Shown in pieces: positions 12,038 to 23,812 of a stretch of 64,000 nucleotides of DNA. Positions within the stretch are counted from its first letter, which is position 1. Every line of letters begins with the position of its first letter. Source of the DNA: Scalesia atractyloides (Eukaryota; Streptophyta; Magnoliopsida; Asterales; Asteraceae); the NCBI GenBank assembly GCA_947069175.1, contig CAMTDV010000007.1, positions 54,145,583 through 54,209,582 on the forward strand. Reading direction: 5' to 3'. The notes under the pieces were generated by a model. The model did not search any database. It was not told the DNA's origin and worked only from the letters and a program-made list of their open reading frames with translations. Position numbers and translations under genes: made by a program.

Positions 12038-15000
12038 TTACTTGTCTTCCAGACGACGCAACACTGATTCTGCAAATGCTTGTTGTCTGCAACAGCATTT
12101 CAAAGGTAACTAGTGAAACTATGATGTATACAATGATGATATTTAACCAACTAAAATGCACTATTATGATGAAAACACTCTTATGTGACTGGTCAAAATT
12201 ATAAGTTGACCATCCACACATAAAAAACATACTAAAGTTGAAAATTATAGTTTTCGGTTCACAACTGCATCAAAGTTGCATAGTATAGAACAATGGACTT
12301 GTATTCTATGGCGATTTTGATCAAATAGATATCAGAATTCTCTTACGTATACACACACATATATATAGATATAATAACTACTAAAATATAGTTAAAGCTC
12401 ATGAGGATGATGATAACTTTAAAAAGAAGGTATCAACATTTGACTTACTTGCGCTCCATAAGTTTTGGGCTAGGGCGGGAGTATTTCAAGAATCCATCCC
12501 ACGGAACCATTTTAATGCCTGCACGAGCAGAGATGATCTCTCTCACTCTACAAAGTACCAAAAAAAAAACAATTTAGACCATTTCTAACGTTAGAGACAT
12601 CTTTAGGCAATTTAAGTTTGTACCTCTCAGCAAATTCAATAGGCGTTTCTCCTGGCTTCATGTTTTGGGGCTCTAGATACCAAATATCACACACAACAGC
12701 CCATGATGTCATCAGCTGCAACAAATGCGTTGTGAACGAATGCCTGCAAAAAAGGAGAACAATTTTATTCAACAAAACTTAATTAAAAGAAAATACTAAA
12801 AAACAACTGCGATTAGACGAACAATTCTTACTTTTTACTATTCCAAAAGGCATCAACAAAGATTTTGTTGTACTTGATTGCAATTGGGCAAACGGTGGAT
12901 CCAAGTTCAAACGCCCCCTGAAAAATGGTTATTCTGATAAATCGAATTATAATCATTTTATACCTATGCAGTTAATGCGGTAAAATATCGGATATCGGTC
13001 AAGGACCAATATTTGAGATATAGGTTATCTCGGTGAGATATCAGTGGGATATTGGTAATTTCATATCATGCAGGATTTACATATATAGCAATTTGACAAT
13101 AATAATTCCGTGATATATCAGTCATATATCGGTTTATATCGGTCAAATATTAGTCAATATCGCCGATGATACCGGTACTGATATATGACCGATATTTTAC
13201 TAGGGGACCGATATATCACTGATATTAACTGCATAGTTTTATACTATGTGCTAATTTAGAAAATTATTTACCTTTTTGAACATAACGTGTAATTGTTATT
13301 CACACAAGTGCCTTCAGGAAATACAAGAAGAGGATTGTTGTCGGCCCCTTCAACGTGTTCTCTTAACCTGAAAAGTTGCAACCCATACAACATTTTAAAG
13401 AAGCAATATGAGAAAATACGGAAATCTAAAAAAAGTTAGGACTTGTAATATTTTACTTACTTTCTGGATACGATTTCACGATCTTTTGCTTCTGAACGGT
13501 TGAACCATATACACCCAACACTTTCCAAGATAGTGCTTTGTATAAGTCCTGCACATTATGAGTTATTACTGTACAACTTTTTTATTGCTTCCATTAAAAA
13601 ATAATATAAATATATCGGAAAAATGATCTAACACAGAAATTAAGGCCGCATACCAACCCATCCAGGGTGTTTCTGCATGATTACAGCAAATGCAGTCATC
13701 TGCTCAAGAATGATGAAATCAATCATTGATGTGTGATTGGCTACAAACACCTGCTTATCCACCAATTAAACACTGCTTAATTGATCAAGTATGATAAATG
13801 AATCAGAGACAACATGCAAAATTTGACTATTTATTTGTGACGGCCATTTAGAATCGTCTCGGGCCTCAAAACCCCATTTTTCTGTTTTTAAGATTAAAAC
13901 AAGACTTGTTTGGGTTTGTTTCATATTAGTAAGAACTTCTCTTATGAGTTATCAGTTTAGAATTTATTTCTAGAATGACGGAGATTGTGTTTCATCCTCT
14001 TATAGGATTGATTATAAAAGCCTCCTGTAAGTAAAGTATCCAATTTGTAATTAGAATATCATGCAGTTTCTTATTTTTAAATACAAATAAAAATATCCCC
14101 GTAAACATACCTGTTTGGGCCTTGCAGATGGCCTAGGGCCATGGTAATTGACAACTCCAGTCCATGATGCAACAAAGAAGCTGCAAATTAGCTCCACTAA
14201 AGCTCTCTAAATATAGATAAAATACCGAAGAGTAATAGTGAGAATGTCAAATAAATACACCCAATTAAGGTCTGAATAAAAACTGCTAGATTCATCGTAA
14301 ACAATTCTTAAAAAAGCTGTGATTTGGCTTCTTGAACAACTATTTCATTTGCAACAAAAAGTCAAGTATGATAATCCAAAAAAATCTATAATTATTTCAC
14401 ATAGATATGAAATGATGCCATGAGAACGTTCTTACCTCTAACTTTTTCTTCAACTTATCATGCCCTTTTAATAGCCAATGCACAGGAATATAACATGAAA
14501 GGAATATTATCCAACCTAATGTCAGAATTAAAACCCTGCAAAAGAAACAAGAAGAACAAACTGCTCATTAACCGAGACCCACTGCATGTGTTAATCTATT
14601 AAACTCTAGCAGTAACCTCCTAAACAGCAGAGTAGAAATATACAGCTTTCATAATTATTCTTGTAATAACAGCAAATACAGTAATAGCACTCGATCATGA
14701 AACAATATATTGATCTATAGTACACAACAGCTCAGTTATATATTCCTCAATGAGATCTTGCACTGAAAACAGTCAACTAAAAATACATTGACCAGGTGGC
14801 TCACATTTGACTGTCCCCTCATAGGCTTATATGACATGAAAAACATAAAAAAAATTAAGAATAAAGTACACGGATGGTCCGTATGGTTTACCAAGATTTT
14901 GGATTTGGTCCCCAACTTTTCAAGGTACAGGATGGTCCCCATGGTTTGCACATTGTAACGCATTTAGTCCCCAGCTCACAAATCTAAAGGTTTCAACAAG

Positions 15001-16363
15001 TCCAAGTTAGGGGCTAAATGCGTTAAAAAGTTCAAACCACAAGGACCATCCATGTGCTTTTAGGCAAAGTTGGGGACTAAATGCGTTACAAAGTGCAAAC
15101 CACTGTGACCATTCGTGTACTTTTGGAAAGTCAAGAACCAAATCCAAAATTTTGGTAAACCACAAGAACCATCCGTGTACTTTACTCAAAAATTAATCTG
15201 AACACTCATTTTAACGTCAATATCTTGATGCCTTCAGCCATAACTTTCAAACGAAATATACTTGAGTGGCAGAAATACGAACCTTACAGGGAAAAGAATC
15301 CCATATCTAACTATAACTCCCAAACACCACAATGGGAACAAATACACATTCCAATTCCAAGGTTCTGGAGGATTTGACTTGAAACATCTTGTAAACGAGT
15401 CCTGTTCATGAACAAGGAAACTTTGGTTGGTCAAGTATGAATGGTACAGTGGAGCTACAATAAGGTAATAACATAACACTACTCCTGCCATCACAAGGAC
15501 TTTGTAGCATTGAGCTAACACACTTGTTGATACAAGCTTACAGATTTCAATTGGATGTCTTAAAATCCTTCCACAGTAAAAAAAACAGGATATATATTAA
15601 AGATCAGAGGCAAAGTTGGACTATAATCTTACAAACAAAATGTTGCAACTTTTCCAAGACAACCAACAAATGATTCATCAAGCTAATTGTTAATTCTCCC
15701 AAAACCACATTCTTGTTTAAGCTACGAACCCATTCACTCATCTCATGTTTGTGAGCATGGAGTCCAAGCCTTATAATCGGGATTTGAAATGCTACAACTA
15801 CATTAGTTTAATTTTGATTTCTAAACTCTGGCACCTAACCCCAACATCTACACTAAAGAAAATACTCAAATAGATAATTGCCATTCAAATAATAACGTAA
15901 GCAACAATCCCAACTAGGTAAATCCAGATCATGATCAACACAAAGAATAGACATTGTTGCTTTCTCCTGCAAATGGAACACAGTTTATCATGAGGCAACT
16001 ATCAATGCAGTCATACTCATACAGTCAGTTGCATATTCATACAAATTCCCCAAACGATGACATGCGGAAACGAAAGGAGAAAGAATACTTGCATCGACAA
16101 TGGCACCGCCTGCCTCCCTTAGAGTGGGTGAAATATCCAGTAAATCAGGCCTAAACATAAGAATCACTCCATTGATCAACAGCTTCATTCAAGTAATAAA
16201 ATAATACACACATACAAACACACACATATACAAACAGAATGAAAGTTTAACATTACAGTCGAAGCTTTCCGAGAGGTTCATGAATTGAATCAGTAGGCAG
16301 ATAATCTTCAATATTAGGTCGATCTAGGTCTAGTTCCATATTTGATGAGTTCACCTTGCTCAT
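12038..16363 (-). CDS. GPAT9: Glycerol-3-phosphate acyltransferase 9 (GPAT9-type), 12 exons, one frame break
   Basis: This ER membrane enzyme acylates glycerol-3-phosphate at sn-1, the first step of membrane lipid and triacylglycerol synthesis. Exons in transcript order are 16257-16363, 16093-16150, 15283-15401, 14436-14535, 14111-14206, 13654-13750, 13461-13548, 13272-13367, 12832-12917, 12624-12743, 12449-12547 and 12038-12086. Joined phases give about 371 residues, close to the 376 I recall for the Arabidopsis protein. Residues 39-55 hold LLDISPTLREAGGAIVD. Hydrophobic segments lie near residues 75-120. The acyltransferase HX4D motif is NHTSMID (residues 165-171), followed by CIWFNR (205-210) and FPEGT (238-242). 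Exon 8 lacks one base after residue 249 (13286/13287), which would truncate the protein. All other exons and phases fit, so an error in the sequence is plausible. Intron 2 has a GC donor. Introns 3 and 8 contain MITEs. The ATG at 16363 matches the family start MS. Confidence 0.93.
12964..13236. mobile_element. hAT-type MITE in GPAT9 intron 8
   Basis: The 273-bp element has perfect 13-bp terminal inverted repeats, CTATGCAGTTAAT at 12964-12976 and its complement at 13224-13236. It is flanked by an exact 8-bp duplication TTTTATAC (12956-12963 and 13237-13244). The interior is rich in ATATCGGT motifs in both orientations. An 8-bp duplication is the mark of hAT transposons. It makes up most of the 354-bp intron. 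Confidence 0.88.
14859..15187. mobile_element. Foldback MITE with 9-bp target duplication in GPAT9 intron 3
   Basis: Long imperfect inverted arms begin GAATAAAGTACACGGATGG on the left and GAGTAAAGTACACGGATGG on the right (complement strand). Internal TTTGGATTTGGTCC and TAAATGCGTT blocks are also inverted. The element is flanked by AAAAATTAA at 14850-14858 and 15188-15196. A 9-bp duplication points to the Mutator (MULE) superfamily. Confidence 0.85.
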
Positions 16364-16984
16364 CTTCCACCTACTTCACATATAATCACATACACAAGCA
16401 TCAACAGAAACCTCACTCTCTATCTTAACATATACATTTAATTTATGATGATTAACCTAAAATAGTAAAATTATCTTCGATTCAAACAATAAATAATAAT
16501 AAACGGACAATATAATACGGAAAAGTGGCGGTAATCGTGAAATTTGAAGGAGACGACGATGAATTACCTTGTTGAGGAGGTGACGGTGGCGGAAGAGCGG
16601 CGGAGGGTGGCAGGAGTGAAGAGAATTGAGAGGTTTTATGGCGATTGTGGCGCCATTAATGTTGTTGGTTTAGTTGAGAAACTGGTGTTGATTCGTACAA
16701 ACACGCAACCAACGATGCCATTTGTTGACGGTTCTCATTTTATATTATTGTTGTATAAGTACGTAACAATATTTTAGTGAGGTGACTACAAAATAATGTT
16801 GGGTAAAGAAGATTACAAAAGATTGTTGGGTAGAGATGATTTTTTCAATATAAAATCATTAAAATTAAAATTATTTTGACTCCATGTTTTGGGTGTGTAT
16901 AATATGTTGATATTATTTTACGTATGTTCGTGTATCAATATGATGTTTAACAATATCAATTCTTTAATTTTGTATTAATACAGG
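16364..16984 (-). promoter_or_regulatory. 5' leader and promoter region of the GPAT9 gene
   Basis: On the minus strand a donor-like CAACAAG/GTAATT at about 16566 and an acceptor-like GTAG/GTGGAAG just before the start ATG suggest a 5'-UTR intron of about 190 bases. The GC-richer block at 16540-16680 would then be the non-coding first exon. The plus-strand ORF over this block is not supported. This is inference from splice-like motifs only. Confidence 0.4.
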
Positions 16985-17521
16985 TAGGGTCGTGAACGAA
17001 TCAAACGTTCGGTAATTCGTTTAGCAGGAAGTTTGTTTATGTTCGTTCGTTTATTAAACAAACGAACAAGAACAAGAAAATTCGTTCGATTAGTTAAATG
17101 AACAAACATTAACAAAGGTCGCGTTTGTTCGTTTATGTTTGTGAACGTTCGGTAACGTGTTTGTTTGTGTTCGATAGTTTATTAGTGTTTTTAGTTTTTA
17201 TATTTATTTAAATACTTCAAAATTCCGACAAATTAAATATCTAATAAGAAACAGTGTATTATATATTGTGTTTATGAACGATTGTTTGTGTTCTTTTGTT
17301 TCCATTGTGTTCATGGATATTAGTTTGTGCTCATTTGTATTCGTCAATGTTCATTGCCATTAACAAACAAACACGAACAAGTCCATTTCCTTAACAAATG
17401 AACACAAAAATTAAATCTCCTTCGATAATTTTTCGTGAATGGTTCGCGAACACATATATTTTTTAACACACGAACACAAACAAGATCATGTTCGTGTTTA
17501 TTCGGTTCGTTTGCAGCCCTA
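16985..17521. mobile_element. hAT-type non-autonomous element, GTTCGTTT-rich
   Basis: Ends are TAGGGTCGTGAACGAA and, inverted, TAGGGCTGCAAACGAA. Flanks AATACAGG (16977-16984) and AATATAGG (17522-17529) form an 8-bp duplication with one mismatch. The interior is filled with GTTCGTTT and AACGAAC repeats. No transposase is encoded. Confidence 0.78.
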
Positions 17522-18641
17522 AATATAGGGTTAAATTTTGTCTGATATTCACAACCACTCATCTCTAAATTTTGCTTTGTTAAAATTTCATTCAGTTCCG
17601 TTCTATTGTTTGAAATTTTAGGATCAACATTAAGGACACAAGACAATTGATTCAATATAAAATAGTTAGGATAAGTATAGTATAGACAATTGATTCAATA
17701 TAAAATAGTTGGAGTAAGTATAGTATATAGTAATGAAAGAGGATAGCGTAACGTATGTAATATACCAAGATTAACACATGCGGAACACACAGTTGTACAT
17801 ACTTGGAGTTTAGTCACAATATGCAAGGGAAACTGATTCCTAACGAACACCCACATTGTGGCTAGAGACATTCTTCCAAAACACAAACAATAATTGCTTC
17901 TAGAACAGATGGAATTCACTCATCGCTCGTCACTCATCGCTCGCCCGTCGTTTGTTCGGAATATGCTCGCTCGGTTTGATTCGGTTTACAAACGAGCCAA
18001 GCATGAGCAAAGGTCCGCTTGGCTCGGTTTGGCTCGAATTAATTTTTATTAATTTATTACATATATAATTATATATGCACACACAAATTACATGTATATT
18101 AATGCTTTATACATAAAACTCTATTAGATTTGGACCACTATATTTAACTATACAATTATATTTATGCATATCAAACCAATAAAAGATTTAACACCAAGTT
18201 TAAAACTAAAACTCTAAGTCGTGAAGCGACAATATTTGACATCTTTCTCTCATCAATCGTTAGTCGTCAATCGTCTCTCGCTCTCACCATACGCCACAAT
18301 GCGACAATTATTCTTTGTTATATATTCATCGTCTCACCTGCCTCAACCAGAGCCTCATCCTCAGACGATCCGACCTCAATCTTAGTGTCATCCTCGGACA
18401 GTTGGACCTGAGTCGTGACCAGATAGCGGAGACATCGAAGGAAACATGTTAAATCTATGGTTGTCCAAATTACTCGTCGCTCGTTTCTCGCTCGAAAAAC
18501 TACGCCCTCGAATATGCTCGTTCGGATTTCTCTCGATTGTAAACGAGCCAAACATGAGCAAAGATTCACTCAATTCAGATCAGCTCGTGAACATCACTGA
18601 GTCACTTACGGAATCTCAAATCTTAAGGCTGATTACGCCCC
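17522..18641. other. Intergenic stretch with short repeats
   Basis: A direct repeat of about 45 bp starting ACAATTGATTCAATATAAAA occurs at about 17645 and 17687. Blocks rich in CTCGCTCG and AAACGAGCCAA motifs at about 17925-18015 and 18475-18560 resemble ends of another non-autonomous DNA element. No gene is seen. Confidence 0.45.
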
Positions 18642-18646
18642 CTTTC

Positions 18647-18945
18647 TGTTGGGCTTGGAGCTTTAAAGGTTTATTCATTTATAGTGTATTTGGGTTTTGG
18701 GATTAGTTTGGGCTTCCTAATGCCTGGTGGGCCTAGGGTTGTACTTTTGGGCTTTGTGATATTTATAAATAGAGAGGTAAGGTCATTTAGTAGGGGTTAG
18801 AGAGTTGATAGCAAAACTTGTATCTAACATCTTTTGGTGTATGCAAGTTATATTATTGAAGTTATTCAAGTTGTTCTTCTTCCTAATCATAATTTCCACT
18901 ATTGATTAGATTAGTGATACCTGTTTGATCCGCACAGGACTTACA
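18647..18945 (+). repeat. 5' LTR of the copia element
   Basis: It begins TGTTGGG and ends CTTACA. A TATA box TATAAATAG is at 18764-18772. It is nearly identical to 31580-31878. Confidence 0.95.
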
Positions 18946-18947
18946 AT

Positions 18948-18960
18948 TGGTATCAGAGCC
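18948..18960 (+). other. Primer binding site for tRNA-iMet
   Basis: TGGTATCAGAGCC lies two bases after the 5' LTR and matches the 3' end complement of plant initiator tRNA-Met, the standard primer of Ty1/copia reverse transcription. Confidence 0.93.
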
Positions 18961-19019
18961 TGTTGTTCTAATACAGGCTCCGGGTATTGCTGATTGAAGA
19001 AGTTTCTGAAGTGTATTGC

Positions 19020-19680
19020 TGCTGTTTGGATCGGTTTTTGGTATTCCGGATCGCTGTTCATCGTCGGAGGATACTGTTCCGAAAAACTCAAACAATTTGT
19101 GAAGATTTCGGATCTGACACTGTTCTAGATTCCGAAGAACACGAAGAAGGTTCTCATAATTCGGATTCACTACTGTTCCGGATTCCGAAGAACACGAAGG
19201 AGATCGTCCATTTCGGATTGATCCCTGACTGTTGCTTGTTTCGGATTGTGATCCGAGTTACTGTTGCACTATTTGATCTCCATAAATTTCGGAATTAGGT
19301 TGCAGAAAAGGCGGGGCCACTATTACGGATTGGATCACTTTTCCGGATTTTTAGAAGATAAGACAGGCATCTCGGATTCTTCGTTCCGGATTCTTGATTC
19401 CGGATTTAAATCCAGAGTTGATTATTCCGGATCTTCATCTCAGATTCTCCGTTTCGGATTTGCATTTCGGTCTTCTTATTTCGGATTTCTACTTGGTTTT
19501 CTATCTCGGATCTTCAAATCGGATTCAGCAATCCGGATTGTTCATTTCGGATAATCTATCCAGGTTGACCAACTTTGACTTCCGGATTGCCATTTCAGGA
19601 AAACTTTCTGGGTTGACCATCTTGACTACAGAATTGACCTTTTCGGATTCAGCACTATTCATAAGAATCACTTAAATTAA
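19020..19680 (+). repeat. TTCCGGAT/TTTCGGAT-rich leader upstream of gag
   Basis: More than twenty short motifs of the type TTTCGGATT, TTCCGGATT and ATTCCGAA are scattered at irregular spacing between the primer binding site and the gag start. The same motif style returns at 28145-28660 before the 3' ORF. No long open frame here looks like a protein. Confidence 0.75.
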
Positions 19681-19728
19681 TTAACTTTAAATCAATTTTG
19701 GTAAATTTTTAATTAATTTAATTTCAAT

Positions 19729-21390
19729 GGTTGGATTCATGACCGCACAGGACCTGACAAATGCCACACAGGCAGCCCTGCAATCGCAAACTTTAGCCCT
19801 CCACCAAGAGCTGGATCAGGTGATTGGCACTTCCACCAAAGTGCCACGTTTATTGTACGGAGATGAATATTACGGTGGAAGTTCCGCTTAGAACAGTATT
19901 GCAAAGCAAAAGAACCCGGCGTGTGGAGATGCATCATGAATGGTCCAAGAACCATAGTGTACAGCACAGAGCAAGACCCTGAAACGAAAATTCCCAAGCC
20001 CATGCACCTATGGACTCCAAGGACATCAAGATCATAGGGGAAGATGAGAAGGCTTCTGCAACACTGACCATGGCTCTAGGACCTGATATTTCTATCGGGT
20101 CAGGAACTGTAAAACGCAAAGGAGGTTTGGAGTGAGTTGCAAAATCTCTACGAAGGAAATGCCGACATGAAAGCAAGTAGGGTGAATCAGCTGAATCAGC
20201 AATTCAGCTCGTTCAATCACATATATGGAGAAACCATCGAAAACCAGATACGTCGCTAAGTCAAGCTGGTTTCCCAGATGATTTCAGCTGAGATCACCCT
20301 CACCAACAGCGCTATGAACCGACAGTTATTGAATTCACTGCCCAAAAGTTGGGATGCAGACGTGGGCATGATCAAAAAGACAAAGAACTTAAATGATGTC
20401 ACTCTCACTGAGATGATAGCTATATCAAATCATGTGAAATTGACAACAAGCAGAGGGAGATCAACCATCAAAGCAGTTTGATGGCAGCAGGGATGATAGG
20501 GCAGAACGCAGCTTTAATGTCACAGAATCTGTCTATAGTCCTCTGCAAGGAACTGCACAAGCAACGGGTGGATCAAATGTGGTGTACAGTCCTGTTACCA
20601 AGCCTTAGAACACTCAGTATGTGTATGGTTTTCAATCTCCAAATCCTTCAACGGTTTCAGCTGCTCAAGTTCACACACAGTACCATGCTCAGTATCCTAA
20701 CGTGGTTTTCAGTCCTGCAACTCCTCAAACAGTGCAACAAGGCGTCATTCCTCAAACTGCTGCACCAGTCCCTGGACCTGCTCAACCCTCGCCCAACTCT
20801 GCGTTTTCACTAAGGAAAACGAAGAGAAACTGGTTATTGCTGCATCAATGATCAAGAGCTTAAACACCTTCCTGGCAGGTGATCTAACCCCTCCATCTAT
20901 TCTCCAACAGAAGTTGATCAAATCATGGAGGAGGACCTGGATGATATCGATGTCTCTTGGAACTTAGCAATGGCTGTTTTTTGGGTCAACAAGTTTCAGA
21001 AAAAGTATGGAAGGCAACCTTGTCAAACTTGAAGACTGGTCTCACAAAGGACAAACTTAGATGCTACCGATGTCACGAACCAGGCCACTTCGCTAGGGAA
21101 TGCAAGAAGCCACCCTCAGGGTATGTATCATCCAGGGTCGCTGATATACAAAGCAGTGACAGATAGCTGGTTCCCGTCTCTCCTTCCAAGACAACTACGA
21201 GTTTATCAAGTAGCTCAGGTGGGAAGTCAACAGCACTGGTGGCCCAACAGCATGAGGGTTTCAAATGGGCAGATGCTGCAGCTCAAATGGAAACCTTGAA
21301 TCTATCTAAGAACAGCAACCACTACATGATGGCGCAGACAACTGAGGCACCGATCTTTCAGAAACGGTAAATCGAATACTCTGTTCTGAT
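19729..21390 (+). pseudogene. Copia gag remnant with CCHC zinc knuckle
   Basis: The likely start is ATG at 19729 (MVGFMTAQDLTNATQ). Across frames one can read the gag signature YCKAKEPGVWRCIMNGP and the helical segment QLLNSLPKSWD at 20278-20480. The latter is typical of the UBN2-type gag domain of copia elements. A CCHC knuckle, CYRCHEPGHFARECKK, is encoded at 21062-21109. Several stops and frame shifts break the ORF, including TAG after the first 53 codons or so. The intact protein would package element RNA; this copy cannot make it. Confidence 0.85.
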
Positions 21391-21551
21391 AGTTGTCGTT
21401 TTAAATTATCACAAATGTGCGCCCACAACTCAACTCTTGTGGTTGAATATCAACAAGCTGCGTCACAGAACATCGCCCTTAAACATAAGAACAAGCTTCT
21501 TATGGAGAAGGTCGAAGCGCAGAAACAGGATGTAGCTTACTAAAGCTAGAC

Positions 21552-22798
21552 TTGAACCAACAGCAATGTTGGGTCTATGACTACAAGCTAAAATTAGCTG
21601 AAAAGGACGTAGAACTTCAAGCAGCCTTAGCCAAGCTGAATTCCTTGACAGAGAAGCTTCACGAAAATGAAATAAACATTAAGAAATTTGAAACTTCCAG
21701 CAAATTAGTCAAGGCCTTATGTGACCTCCAGCTTAATTATCAAAAGAATTTTACTAAAGGCCTTGGGTACAATAGGGCGCCTCCACCATATAATCATAAC
21801 TACACTAGAATGCCTGAATCTGAGGAAGAAATAGAAAATGCTGGAAAAATGATGTATGGTAAACCATCAGATTACTTATCCAAACCATGGACGCCCTATT
21901 ACCCTAAGTTCTCCAAACCCACTGAACTCAAGAGGGATGATGTCTTTGTGACTTCTACACCACTTACCCGTGAGACCGATAATCGTCCCTCTGAAAGTAC
22001 AATGGATTGGAGACAGAAGTGCCTGAGGGAGAAACATCCTCCACAAAATCTAACGGAAAAGGATCTTCTGATACTCACACCAAACTTGTGAACAATACTA
22101 ATGTGTCTAATTCATGTGCAGAAGAAATTTTAGTTGAGGATACCACACAGGGTGATGAAGAGGAATGTCTGAATACACATTCAGACAATTCAGCTTATGA
22201 TTATGCATTTTATAAACCTGCTTTTGACATTTTAAATCAATTTCTTGCTGAACAATTTACATGCTCAAATAGTGTTGGTTGTATTGAGAATTTAGACAGT
22301 TTTAATTCTGGTTTTTCGACAAATCCTGATGTTTTGAATAATGCTAATAACTGTGATGATTTGTGTGATGAGAAAATGAATTTAGCTACAGGATCTGCAT
22401 CAACAGATGATTTAGCTTCATCGGCTTCAGCTGAGGATACTGACTGTTCATCTTCAACTGAGGATACTGAATGTTCATCTTCAGAGGTTGCATCTGTTGA
22501 TGCCTCTCCTAGGGTTAACAGTGTGAACGACGACCAACCAATTTTTTTTGTCAAAGTTGATGGTGACATAATTCTAGAAGACTTGGGCGACTTAACACGA
22601 GGGACTGATTCTGAAATGACAGAAGATGACCACGCTTTTCCAATTGAATCAAACAATAATATTAAACCTGATCTTGAATCGGAACCTCAGACTTCTCAAA
22701 ATTGCGAGGTTCCACAGTCATCTGCTGAAACTTCAGAACAGGATGTCCCTATAGAGCCACTCGTGTCCTCTACGGAATCTGTCACGAAGTGTGTTTGA
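21552..22798 (+). pseudogene. Coiled-coil and acidic Ser/Asp-rich region of the copia polyprotein
   Basis: Two overlapping frames (21552-22091 and 22007-22798) encode a Lys/Glu/Leu-rich coiled-coil segment, LKLAEKDVELQAALAKLNSL, a proline-tyrosine patch, and then a strongly acidic, Ser/Thr-rich stretch with near repeats of EDTDCSSSTEDTECSSS. Similar low-complexity regions occur between gag and protease in large copia elements. I do not recognise a catalytic domain. Confidence 0.6.
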
Positions 22799-22971
22799 AG
22801 AGTAAGACTAAAAAGAGGAGACCACGTCGATCTAAAAAGAAGAAAACTAAACAAGCATCTACAAAAGCTGAAACGGCAACTGCTGAGTCTTCTCATCAAA
22901 CTGAGGAATCAACTTGGCAGTCGCATGCTTAATCTGTAAAGCAACCAGCTGAACAGATATCAATTAAAATT

Positions 22972-23565
22972 TTGTCAAAATCTCCATGTCCAAAATATTT
23001 CAATTCAAATCACAAAACTAACAAGTGTGTTGATGGATGTGCGCAGGACACCGTCAAGACCAAGACCGTGCATCAGCCGTCAGTAAACGCCAGCAAGAAA
23101 CTAACAAACAAATTGCCCAGAATTTCCCAAGCTGAACGGATTGTTTTCTTCCAGAAGAGGCAGACCTGTTTCAATTGTGGATCTCCTGGGCACATTGCTC
23201 GAAATTGTCTAAAGACCTTTACCTCTTTCAAAACTTTGTATTCCAAATATCAGAAGGCCATGCCTAATCGCCCACCTGAGGTTCGATTTGTGGCTAAGTC
23301 TTCTGATCAAGACTGGAACTTGGCCAAGAAACAAACTGTTAAACCCTTGAGACCTTCATTTTCCCAGAATCCCTCTAGCACTCCTAGGAATGTGCACAGG
23401 TCTGATTCAGTAACCTGGAGGCCTAAGTTAATGGCCAAGAATCAGTCCGCGAACCCCTTGTCTAATGAATCAAAAGCATCATCAACCTCATCCTCAACTA
23501 ATTTGATCTTTCATGAGGTTACTTATGTTGATGCTACTGGCAAAGCCAGATCGTCCATGGCCTAG
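22972..23565 (+). pseudogene. Second CCHC zinc-knuckle region of the copia element
   Basis: A basic 197-residue open frame carries a second zinc knuckle, CFNCGSPGHIARNC, at about 23169-23210 (near residue 70). Lys/Ser/Pro-rich linker sequence surrounds it, leading into the protease. It is in-frame to 23565 and then stops shortly before the protease motif. It would bind nucleic acid in the intact polyprotein. Confidence 0.75.
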
Positions 23566-23580
23566 GTTCCCGTTTCTAAC

Positions 23581-23812
23581 TAACACCTGTTGAAATGTGC
23601 AGGAACAGCTCTGGCGCGCTCTTGTTCGATTATGGTATATTGATAGCGGATGTTCGAGGCACATGACATGAAACATCTCGCAGTTGAATGACATTCAGTT
23701 TTTCGATGGCGGGTTTGTTTCCTTCGCAGGTGAAGAAACAGGGAAAATCACAATGAGAGGCACTGTTTGCAATGGAGCCCTGAGCTTTAAAAATGTCAAT
23801 TATGTACCATAA
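23581..23812 (+). pseudogene. Copia aspartic protease remnant
   Basis: The frame reads WYIDSGCSRHMT with the catalytic DSG at 23642-23650. A stop replaces the following codon of the usual HMTG motif. Downstream VSFAGEETGKITMRGTV matches the copia protease flap region. A second stop precedes LKQSLLSVSQLCD, where the integrase frame opens. Confidence 0.82.

Noticed and set aside
12038..16363. Calling GPAT9 a pseudogene outright
   Set aside because: Only one base is missing across twelve otherwise intact, phase-consistent exons, and the same kind of defect occurs in the MATE gene, which favours a sequence error.
16544..16777. Plus-strand 77-residue ORF upstream of GPAT9
   Set aside because: It lies in the probable 5'-UTR exon of the opposite-strand gene; no domain.
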